Shown: positions 1 through 5,886 of the stretch, piece by piece | Position numbering within the stretch: the first letter of the stretch is position 1 | How the letters are laid out: every line of letters begins with the position of its first letter | DNA from: Cyanobacteria bacterium UBA8803 | Lineage (GTDB): Bacteria; Cyanobacteriota; Cyanobacteriia; Cyanobacteriales; Coleofasciculaceae | Assembly: GCA_003505715.1 (NCBI GenBank) | Contig: DNXU01000265.1 | Coordinates: 3,054-8,939, forward strand | Reading direction: 5' to 3' | DNA: 5,886 bases | Notes under the pieces: generated by a model | What the model saw: the letters and a program-made list of their open reading frames with translations, nothing else | Databases searched by the model: none | What the model was told of the DNA's origin: nothing | Position numbers and translations under genes: made by a program

Positions 1-145
1 AGGGGAACCGGAGTCTTACCCCCTTCTCCCTAACCTTGAGAGGAGGGGAACCGGAGTCTTACCCCCTTCTCTCTAACCTTGAGAGGAGGGGAACCGGAGT
101 CTTGCTCCCCTCTCCCAAGGTTGGGAGAGGGGCTGGGGGTGAGGG
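1..145. repeat. 43-bp tandem repeat, two full copies plus a diverged third copy
   Basis: The phrase AGGGGAACCGGAGTCTT begins at 1, 44 and 87, giving a period of exactly 43 bp. Copies 1 (1-43) and 2 (44-86) differ by a single base (C at 29, T at 72). The third copy changes after the shared 17 bases into CCCCTCTCCCAAGG and continues to about 145 through CTGGGGGTGAGGG. The array starts at the window edge, so it may continue to the left. Read on the minus strand, the right end is the CCCTCACCCCCAGCCCC type of repeat that I recall as widely scattered in cyanobacterial genomes. It overlaps the 3' end of the permease gene. Confidence 0.9.
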
Positions 146-3100
146 CAAAGGCTCGATCTGCAAAAGTTTTGGGTACTAAGAATTTACCAAACCTGGCATA
201 CAAAGCAGGTAAAACCATTAGGGTTAAAGCTGTAGAAGTAAACAACCCACCCAAGACTACGATTGACAGTGGTTGTAAAATTTCCTTCCCCGCTCCCCCT
301 TCTACTACTAAAGGTGCCAAACCCAAGGCTGAAGTTAAAGCAGTCATGAGAATAGCATTGAGCCGTTCCATCGAACCTTTTACAATACTTTCCTGAAAAG
401 GCATCCCTTGGGCAAACTTAGTGTTATAGTTATCAACCAATAGCAATCCATTGCGAGTAGCGACTCCAAATAGGGTGACAAAACCCACTAAGGAAGCTAC
501 AGAAATCACTCCCCCTGTCACCGCTACAGAAATTACACCCCCCACCAATCCAATTGGTAAGTTAATCATAATCATCGCTGTTGAAGGGATAGATTTGACC
601 GAGAGGTACATCAATACCGTAATCACCACAAAGGCGATCGCGCTAAATATCAAGATATTCTGGGACGCTCGTTGCTCAGCTTCAAATTGTCCGCCATACT
701 GGATAAAGTAACCAAAAGGCAACTCTACCTGCTGCTTAACTTGAGCCTGAATCTCTGTCACTACCGAGCGTAAATCTCGCCCTTTAACGTTAGCAGATAC
801 TACAATCAAACGAGAAACATTCTCGCGGTTAATCGTGTTTGGCCCCGTGCCGTATTGAACGGTAGCAACTTGAGCCAGAGGAATTTTATTACCCGTAGGC
901 GTATCAACTAAGAAGTTCTGAATCGTCTCTAAATTATTCCTGGCTTCAGGTTTCAACCACACCACGAGGTCAAAGGTTTGTTGCCCTTCCAAAACTTGGG
1001 ACACGACTTGCCCATTGAGAGCAGTTTCAATCATTTCCGAGAGTTTGCCCACATTGAGGCCGTATCTACCAGCAGCTTGACGGTTAAATTTAACTTGAAT
1101 TTGCTCAATTGGGACTTGAGGTTCGAGTTGCAAGTCTACCACTCCCTCAACCGTCTTCATTTGCTCTTCAACTTGGGCACCAATTTGGCGGAGTTGCTCG
1201 ATATCAGAGCCGAATACTTTAACTGCAATCTGACTCCTCACTCCCGACAAAACCTCGTCCATACGGTGGGAGATAAAGCCGCCAATATTAGGTGCTACTC
1301 CGGGTAATTTAGCAAATTCCGCTCGCAACGCCTCCAGAGTTGCGGTGCGGTTTTTCATTCCCTCTTCAGTAATACCAATATCAATATGGGCCAAGTTGAC
1401 TCCTGCTGCATCGCTGTCTCCAGGAGCGCGTCCCGATCGCACTTGCACGTATTTAAATCGGAAGTCTTTTTGGAGAGCATCTTCAAGGGCAAAACCTGCG
1501 CTATTGGTAGCATCAAGGGAGACGCCGGGATATAGGAGGATGGTATTCACCAAAGTTTGTTCCTGAAACTCTGGTAGAAAAGCCCGTCCCAAGGAGGGAA
1601 GTATAATTAATGCTGCTACCATAGCAGCACTAGCTAGACCTAAGACTATACCCGACTGACGCATCGAAAATTGTAAAAAGCAGCCATAAATCCGCTTGGC
1701 ATACCTTGGTAACCAAGGTTCTTTGGCCCTCATGCGTTGACTCGGTAACAAAATGGCACACAACGCCGGAGATACCAGTAGTGATTCCAAACTAGAAATC
1801 ACGACAACGACTAGATAAGTGATCCCCATTGGCGTAAAAATCCGACCTTCCACTCCCGGTAATGTAAAAATTGGCGAGAAGACAACGATGCCAATTATCG
1901 TAGCTCCAATTAAAGAGTCGCGTACCTCCTGGCTGCCATCAAAAATGACATCCATAATCGGACGGGGATCAGGTAATAATTTATTTTCTCTTAAGTTACG
2001 ATAGGTATTTTCGGCATAAACAATGGCATCATCAATAGCTGTTCCAATTGCCACCGATAGCCCCCCTAACGTCATAGTATTTAGTCCCAAGCCTAGCCAA
2101 TGCATAATTAACAAGCCGAAGAGCCAAGTTAGAAAAAAGTCCAACAGTACCACAGTGAGGGTGCGCCAATTCATCAAAAAGGGGATGAGGATAATGGCGA
2201 CAATAATGCTGCCTTCAATTAATGCCGATCTGACATTAGCAACGGAGGCGTCGATATATTCTTCCTGACGGAATGTGAGGGTAACTTTAATATCCTGAGG
2301 CAGAGATTGCTTGACCTCTGCCATCGCTGCTTCTATCGCCCTCGTCACAGTGGGAGTGTCAGCACTGGGCTGTCTATTCACCATCACAATAACGGCTTTC
2401 TGCCCGTTTAAGCTACCATCACCCCGCTTGATAGCCGCACCAATTTCCACTTCCGCAACATCAGCAATTCGGACAGGCGTGCCTTGGCGCGAAGTAATGG
2501 CAGAATACTTCAAGTCTTCTAGGCTTTCAACCCGCCCCACTCCCCGGATTAAGGTTTCTCGATCAAGAGTCAGTAAATAGCCACCGGGAGCATTAGTATT
2601 AGCCGCTTGTACTGCTTCGGTAACATCTTGTAAGGAGACATCAAAGGCTTTCAACTTAGCGGGATCTACTAATACTTGATACTGCCGGACATCGCCACCA
2701 TACGCTACCACTTGAGCCACACCGGGAACCGCTAAGAGGCGGTTGGTCACTTGCCAGTCTACAATACGCCGCACTTCCATTAAGCTTGTGGTTGTGGAGG
2801 TAAAAGCATAGGTAACAACCGTGCCAACGGGAGAAGTTGTGGGAGAAAGTTGGGGTGTTTCCACTGCTTCCGGCAGCTTGCTCGTTGCTTGCTGCAATCT
2901 TTCTGTCACCAACTGGCGAGCTTGATAGATATCCGTTCCCCAGTCAAAGATCACTTTCACAACTGAAAGACCAACCGCCGAGGAGGAACGTACTGCGGTT
3001 ACTCCCGGCGTTCCGTTAATTGCACTCTCAATGGGTAATGTTACCAAAGATTCAACTTCTTCCGGTGCGAGTCCGGGTGCTTCTGTTTGAATTTCGACTT

Positions 3101-3236
3101 GGGGAGGTGCAAAAGGTGGAAAGACATCCAGCTGCATCTGGGGAATGACGTAGATCGTCCATAGGGTAATGATGATGGTAGCGATAACAACTAGCCAGCG
3201 ACGAGCAATTACCCATCTGAGAATGGTGCTGAACAT
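30..3236 (-). CDS. RND efflux permease, heavy-metal (CzcA/CusA-like) type, with repeat-derived C-terminus
   Basis: This is an inner-membrane, proton-driven RND pump of 1068 residues, close to the usual 1020-1060. Seen: the N-terminus MFSTILRWVIARRW leads into TM1 (about 14-32), then a periplasmic porter region (about 35-335), TM2-TM6 (about 338-497), TM7 (about 528-548), a second porter region (about 550-860) and TM8-TM12 (about 861-1012). TM4 carries D402, D403 and E409; the D-x6-E spacing matches the proton-relay acids of CusA/CzcA. The stretches GVEGRIFTPM, LPEFQEQ, RMDEVLSGVR and GVATRNG are typical of the heavy-metal subfamily. From memory of CusA, its copper-binding Met623 aligns with E661 here, and the extra TM4 Asp of CzcA (DFG) is Ala, so the substrate is uncertain. 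The ATG at 3234-3236 is chosen because an in-frame TAA lies one codon upstream and the N-terminus is canonical; no Shine-Dalgarno is adjacent. Family sequence ends near F1030-A1031; the rest is repeat-encoded. No adaptor or outer-membrane partner gene is in the window. Confidence 0.93.
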   Translation of the reverse strand: MFSTILRWVIARRWLVVIATIIITLWTIYVIPQMQLDVFPPFAPPQVEIQTEAPGLAPEEVESLVTLPIESAINGTPGVTAVRSSSAVGLSVVKVIFDWGTDIYQARQLVTERLQQATSKLPEAVETPQLSPTTSPVGTVVTYAFTSTTTSLMEVRRIVDWQVTNRLLAVPGVAQVVAYGGDVRQYQVLVDPAKLKAFDVSLQDVTEAVQAANTNAPGGYLLTLDRETLIRGVGRVESLEDLKYSAITSRQGTPVRIADVAEVEIGAAIKRGDGSLNGQKAVIVMVNRQPSADTPTVTRAIEAAMAEVKQSLPQDIKVTLTFRQEEYIDASVANVRSALIEGSIIVAIILIPFLMNWRTLTVVLLDFFLTWLFGLLIMHWLGLGLNTMTLGGLSVAIGTAIDDAIVYAENTYRNLRENKLLPDPRPIMDVIFDGSQEVRDSLIGATIIGIVVFSPIFTLPGVEGRIFTPMGITYLVVVVISSLESLLVSPALCAILLPSQRMRAKEPWLPRYAKRIYGCFLQFSMRQSGIVLGLASAAMVAALIILPSLGRAFLPEFQEQTLVNTILLYPGVSLDATNSAGFALEDALQKDFRFKYVQVRSGRAPGDSDAAGVNLAHIDIGITEEGMKNRTATLEALRAEFAKLPGVAPNIGGFISHRMDEVLSGVRSQIAVKVFGSDIEQLRQIGAQVEEQMKTVEGVVDLQLEPQVPIEQIQVKFNRQAAGRYGLNVGKLSEMIETALNGQVVSQVLEGQQTFDLVVWLKPEARNNLETIQNFLVDTPTGNKIPLAQVATVQYGTGPNTINRENVSRLIVVSANVKGRDLRSVVTEIQAQVKQQVELPFGYFIQYGGQFEAEQRASQNILIFSAIAFVVITVLMYLSVKSIPSTAMIMINLPIGLVGGVISVAVTGGVISVASLVGFVTLFGVATRNGLLLVDNYNTKFAQGMPFQESIVKGSMERLNAILMTALTSALGLAPLVVEGGAGKEILQPLSIVVLGGLFTSTALTLMVLPALYARFGKFLVPKTFADRAFALTPSPSPNLGRGEQDSGSPPLKVREKGVRLRFPSSQG
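107..132. repeat. Perfect palindrome at the inner end of the tandem array
   Basis: Arms CCCCTCTCCCAA (107-118) and TTGGGAGAGGGG (121-132) are perfect inverted copies around a GG centre. In RNA the innermost pairs would open to form a loop, leaving a strong G/C-rich stem. Copies 1 and 2 hold related but imperfect hairpins: 11-base arms at 20-30/38-48 and 63-73/81-91, each around the 7-base loop TAACCTT. No run of T follows on the minus strand, so this is not a classical intrinsic terminator. The palindrome lies inside the permease reading frame. Confidence 0.85.
634..641. repeat. HIP1 octamer GCGATCGC
   Basis: This palindrome is highly over-represented in many cyanobacterial genomes. It lies within the permease gene, in the codons for TM8. 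Four copies occur in this window, against about 0.1 expected for a random octamer. Confidence 0.9.
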
Positions 3237-3237
3237 C

Positions 3238-3258
3238 TGTTAGGTATTAGGTGTTAGG
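3238..3258. repeat. Heptanucleotide tandem repeat next to the permease start codon
   Basis: On the plus strand the three units are TGTTAGG (3238-3244), TATTAGG (3245-3251) and TGTTAGG (3252-3258); on the minus strand they read CCTAACA, CCTAATA and CCTAACA and end one base before the ATG. Short 7-bp tandem repeats are a known class of repetitive DNA in cyanobacteria. Here they fill the place where a Shine-Dalgarno sequence would be expected. Confidence 0.75.
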
Positions 3259-3273
3259 GCTGATAACTCCTTT

Positions 3274-3303
3274 TAAATATTTGACACAGTACGATGAAAT
3301 CAA
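3274..3303 (-). promoter_or_regulatory. Tentative sigma-70-type promoter for the permease
   Basis: On the minus strand, TTGATT (3298-3303) could be a -35 and TATTTA (3274-3279) a poor -10, separated by 18 bp. Transcription would begin near 3267, leaving a leader of about 30 bases made largely of heptamer repeats. The -10 matches the consensus at only three of six positions, as might be seen at an activator-dependent promoter. The direct half-sites overlap the -35, in keeping with such activation. Confidence 0.25.
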
Positions 3304-3321
3304 GATGAAATGAGATGGGAT
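3293..3321 (-). promoter_or_regulatory. Three direct octamer half-sites upstream of the permease, possible response-regulator site
   Basis: Read on the minus strand, ATCCCATC (3314-3321), ATTTCATC (3304-3311) and ATTTCATC (3293-3300) follow one another at spacings of 10 and 11 bp. The last two are identical and the first matches at 6 of 8 positions. Direct half-sites about one helical turn apart are typical of OmpR/PhoB-family response regulators, which often control metal efflux genes. The sites lie 57-85 bp upstream of the permease ATG and overlap the proposed -35. The link to a regulator is inference. Confidence 0.4.
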
Positions 3322-3337
3322 CTCCTCGTCATCTCAT
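3310..3337 (-). terminator. Weak stem-loop after the mannosidase stop codon
   Basis: On the minus strand, ATGAGATG (3330-3337) and CATCTCAT (3310-3317) form a perfect 8-bp stem with a 12-base loop, beginning 13 bases after the mannosidase stop. The position suits a terminator, but the stem is short and half A/T, and the following TTCATCTTGATTTC is not a clean T tract. It may be a partial terminator, or a by-product of the direct half-sites that overlap it. Confidence 0.3.
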
Positions 3338-3350
3338 GTCCGGTTAACGA

Positions 3351-5886
3351 TCAAGTTGTGCGTACTACTGCAAAACTGGCAATTTTCCAAGGAGCAATTC
3401 TAAAGGTTTGTCCCGTAGATGAATCTGACTCCGAATGCCCTGGGTTTTCTAATAAATCAACAGGATAAGCGATACTCAATCCCACATCGCTATTTAACGT
3501 TAAATCTGCTGGGTAACCGTGGCATTCATAACACCGCACGATCCATTGGTTAGGTATATCTTCAGCTGGTTTGAGAGCCATCAAGATCGCATTCTCAGCC
3601 TGTAAGTCCAATAACTTACCCCTTGGCGGTAGGAGTTGAGGACGATCTGGGTTAAGGGCTGGACATACCAACACCTGAAGCGGTAAGTTTAATTCATAAC
3701 CTCGATGAACCGTCCTCGCTGATTGCCAACTGCCACTGTGGGGATAGAGGGCGTAAGTAAAGTGGTGAATACCTCGATCAGCCTCTGGATCGGGCCAACA
3801 GGAACCTCTTAATAAGGTCAGGCTCACGCGATCGCACTGAGCATCATAGCCGTATTTGCAATCGTTAAGCAAACTAACACCATATCCTTGATCGGTTAAG
3901 TCTGCCCAACGTAATGCCGGAACTTCCCATTTGGCTTGAAGGGCAGGAGTTTGGGGTTGAGTGGGACGTTGAATGGCACCGCAGGCAATTTCATAGGTGG
4001 CCCAGTTGGTTTCTAAGTTTAAGGGAAAAGCGGCCTTGATGAGGACATGACTTTCCTGCCAGTCTACAGTTGTAGCAATTTGGAGAACGGGCGAGCCATA
4101 AGTCAGCATATAATCCTGGCAAAATTGGGATGCCGCCAACTGCCGCACTACCCGCAAGCGCGATCGCCAAACCCCGACTTCTAGCCATTCAATAGAAACT
4201 AGCTGAGTCGGCGGTAAAGGATACTGAGTATAGTTCGGGTCAATATTCCACGCATCCCAATATTGACCGCTATCTTGAAAAGCTTGTAGCTGATTCCCCG
4301 CACCTTTGAGGACTTCTCGTTGCTGAATTTTATCAAAGACGCTGCTTAAATCTCCCGTATCGGCATCGATCGCAACCCGCAGTAGATCGTTTTCTAAAAC
4401 AAAGGGCGTAGCAACCTGATCTAGAGGCGGGTTGAGGGACTCAAGTTCACATTCTACTGATATACCAGACACCCCAGGACATAACCAATAGACGCGATAC
4501 CCCACCGAGGGGATATCCTGGGCGAGAAATAATAAGGTTGATTCCGCACTCAACTGGGATGGGATCTTGGTTCCGGCAAGGTCATAAATTGCCCAATCTA
4601 AAGATATTACCTCCAACCTCTCTCCAGGTAAAGAAACAGCCACCACTTCCGAACGCTGCCAGTTAAGGGGATTAAAGATAATTATCGGTTGGGCATCTGG
4701 GTGGGGTGGTGGAGGTAGGGCAATTTGGGAGGCGATCGCGCTTAACGAGGCTTGCACAATCTCCCTACCCACTTGTGCCACCTCCTGCCAAGTTTGGTTT
4801 GCCTCCACAAATACCTCCGGAATCGATGTTCCTGGTAAAATATCGTGGAATTGGTTAAATAGCACTTTCTGCCAAGCTGTTTCTAACTGAGTTTTGGGAT
4901 AAGCCGCACCAGTGGTGAGAGTTGCGAGAGAGGCACAAAGTTCGGCTTGGTACAACAACCCTTCACAGTAACGATTCCAGCGTTTTTGATCGGCGTGGGT
5001 AGTATAGCAGCCGCGATGGAATTCTAGATATAATTCATCATTCCAGATGGGAAGGGAGTTCGACTCTGGAGTGGAGGGCGGGTTTGGTTGAGAGGTTACC
5101 TGTTTTCCCACAGGGTTATCACCTAAACCCGCCCCTACAATTCCCACAGGGTTATCGTCTAAACCCGCCTCTACAAGTTTATTGTGCTGAATATGCTGCA
5201 AATACTTAAGAGCTGTTGTAAATTCTAGGCGGGGGAAGAAGGGAGACTGCTGCCAGCGTCTAGCTACCTGTAACATATCGCGGGTAGGGCCACCGCCATG
5301 ATCGCCAACACCAGGAAGCCATAGCGCCTCTGGCAGTTGGGTTTGAATTTCCCAGTCAATCGCATAACTTGCCATTGTCACTGGATTAGTATCCATGACA
5401 CCCGTTACGTTAGGAGGAGAAATTAAACTGAGGATTTGGCTACCATCCGGCGACTGCCACCAAAATACACCGTAAGGAAACTTAGTAGTGTCATTCCAAT
5501 GCAACTTCTGGGTGACAAAATATTCAATTCCCCCCTGTTTCAGAATTTGCGGTAACTGCCAACCAAAACCAAAACTATCCGGCACCCAGGCTACTCGCGT
5601 CAACTCACCAAATTTTTCGCGCACGTAACGCTGCGCGTAAAGGATCTGCCGGACAATAGATTCACCACCAATTAAGTTTAATTCTGGCTCAACCCACATC
5701 CCGCCAACAACTTCCCAACGACCGAGAGCAATTTGCTGTTTAATCCTGGCAAATAAGTCAGGGCGATGCTGCTCGATCCAAGCATAGAGGGCAGGCGTAC
5801 TGTGGCAAAATATTAGTTCTGGGAAATCTTGCTGTAAGTTTAATACAGATTCAAAAGTCCGTTGAGCCACAGTCCAAGTTTCACTC
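3351..5886 (-). CDS. GH38 alpha-mannosidase, N-terminus cut by window edge
   Basis: This retaining, zinc-dependent glycoside hydrolase family 38 enzyme releases alpha-linked mannose from glycans; the natural substrate in this organism is unknown. About 844 codons are visible, and the frame stays open to the edge as SETWT-VAQRTF, which normally follows the family's N-terminal HxD zinc motif, so that motif and the true start lie outside. Counting from the GTG at 5868-5870, WVPDSFG has the expected nucleophile D98, GDHGGGPT lies at 189-196, EFHRGCYTTHADQKR of the helical middle domain at 283-297, and QFHDILPG has the zinc ligand H342. A proline-rich linker (386-391) leads to the C-terminal beta domain (about 395-835), which begins with IIIFNPLNW. 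Residues about 232-271 are a repeat-derived insertion. The stop is TGA at 3351-3353. The permease lies 114 bp downstream on the same strand. The family call is firm; cell location cannot be judged without the N-terminus. Confidence 0.93.
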   Translation of the reverse strand, partial: SETWTVAQRTFESVLNLQQDFPELIFCHSTPALYAWIEQHRPDLFARIKQQIALGRWEVVGGMWVEPELNLIGGESIVRQILYAQRYVREKFGELTRVAWVPDSFGFGWQLPQILKQGGIEYFVTQKLHWNDTTKFPYGVFWWQSPDGSQILSLISPPNVTGVMDTNPVTMASYAIDWEIQTQLPEALWLPGVGDHGGGPTRDMLQVARRWQQSPFFPRLEFTTALKYLQHIQHNKLVEAGLDDNPVGIVGAGLGDNPVGKQVTSQPNPPSTPESNSLPIWNDELYLEFHRGCYTTHADQKRWNRYCEGLLYQAELCASLATLTTGAAYPKTQLETAWQKVLFNQFHDILPGTSIPEVFVEANQTWQEVAQVGREIVQASLSAIASQIALPPPPHPDAQPIIIFNPLNWQRSEVVAVSLPGERLEVISLDWAIYDLAGTKIPSQLSAESTLLFLAQDIPSVGYRVYWLCPGVSGISVECELESLNPPLDQVATPFVLENDLLRVAIDADTGDLSSVFDKIQQREVLKGAGNQLQAFQDSGQYWDAWNIDPNYTQYPLPPTQLVSIEWLEVGVWRSRLRVVRQLAASQFCQDYMLTYGSPVLQIATTVDWQESHVLIKAAFPLNLETNWATYEIACGAIQRPTQPQTPALQAKWEVPALRWADLTDQGYGVSLLNDCKYGYDAQCDRVSLTLLRGSCWPDPEADRGIHHFTYALYPHSGSWQSARTVHRGYELNLPLQVLVCPALNPDRPQLLPPRGKLLDLQAENAILMALKPAEDIPNQWIVRCYECHGYPADLTLNSDVGLSIAYPVDLLENPGHSESDSSTGQTFRIAPWKIASFAVVRTT
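3828..3835. repeat. HIP1 octamer GCGATCGC
   Basis: Second exact copy, in the part of the mannosidase gene coding for the C-terminal beta domain. Confidence 0.9.
4160..4167. repeat. HIP1 octamer GCGATCGC
   Basis: Third exact copy, within the codons for the WRSRL stretch of the mannosidase. Confidence 0.9.
4732..4739. repeat. HIP1 octamer GCGATCGC
   Basis: Fourth exact copy, just before the codons for the proline-rich linker of the mannosidase. Confidence 0.9.
5058..5177 (-). repeat. Repeat-derived in-frame insertion inside the mannosidase gene
   Basis: Two direct copies of 36 bp each (5105-5140 and 5141-5176) match at 33 of 36 positions; each encodes a 12-residue unit containing AGLxDNPVG. 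Because 36 is a multiple of three, the reading frame is kept. Beyond them, GGGCGGGTTT (5076-5085) is inverted against AAACCCGCCC (5125-5134), which gives the segment a hairpin form. The encoded stretch, rich in Gly, Asn, Pro and Ser (about residues 232-271), separates the end of the catalytic domain from PIWNDELYLEFHRG of the middle domain. These lie much closer together in the relatives I remember. The outer limits are approximate. Confidence 0.8.

Noticed and set aside
1..145. Repeated units at the left edge as a CRISPR array
   Set aside because: The units are joined head to tail with no unique spacers between them, so this is a tandem repeat.
79..396. Plus-strand open frame of 105 codons, and the other plus-strand frames opposite the permease
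   Set aside because: They lie antisense to a well-supported RND gene, show low-complexity or implausible protein sequence, and have no recognisable domain.
3267..3270. GGAG (minus strand) as Shine-Dalgarno for the permease
   Set aside because: It is separated from the ATG by 30 bases, and no in-frame start lies closer, since TAA occurs one codon before the ATG.
3281..3286. Plus-strand TTGACA as a -35 element
   Set aside because: No fitting -10 occurs 16-18 bp downstream (GATGAA region) and no plus-strand gene follows.
3991..4188. 65-codon minus-strand frame inside the mannosidase gene
   Set aside because: It overlaps the GH38 C-terminal domain in another frame and resembles no protein family I know.
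5868..5870. GTG as the start codon of the mannosidase
   Set aside because: The frame continues upstream to the edge with family-like residues (SETWT), and the N-terminal zinc motif would be missing; the gene is cut by the window.

Overview
The window looks like filamentous or other large-genome cyanobacterial DNA. Four copies of the octamer GCGATCGC (the HIP1 palindrome of cyanobacteria) occur in under 6 kb. G/C-rich interspersed repeats of the CCCTCACCCCCAGCCCC and GGGGCGGGTTT kinds are present. A short heptanucleotide tandem repeat sits in the intergenic region. Species cannot be named from this evidence.

Layout: both genes lie on the minus strand, so transcription runs right to left. The right part (3351-5886) is the 3' portion of a glycoside hydrolase family 38 alpha-mannosidase. 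Its N-terminus, including the expected His-x-Asp zinc motif, lies beyond the right edge. A 114-bp intergenic region (3237-3350) follows, holding a weak stem-loop, three direct octamer half-sites with 10/11-bp spacing, a tentative promoter, and three heptamer repeats that run up to the next start codon. The left part (30-3236) is a full-length RND efflux permease of the heavy-metal (CzcA/CusA-like) type. The first ~145 bases are a 43-bp tandem repeat joined to a perfect palindrome. The last ~37 codons of the permease gene and its stop codon lie inside this repeat.

The two genes have no obvious common pathway: one would cleave alpha-mannosides, the other exports a cation or small compound with a periplasmic adaptor and outer-membrane channel that are not in the window. 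The shared orientation could allow read-through, but the intergenic signals fit better with separate control of the permease.

The most notable pattern is that both genes contain in-frame peptide derived from interspersed repeat DNA: a 2 x 36-bp repeat within the mannosidase, and the 43-bp repeat array forming the permease C-terminus. I see no convincing new multi-gene system here.
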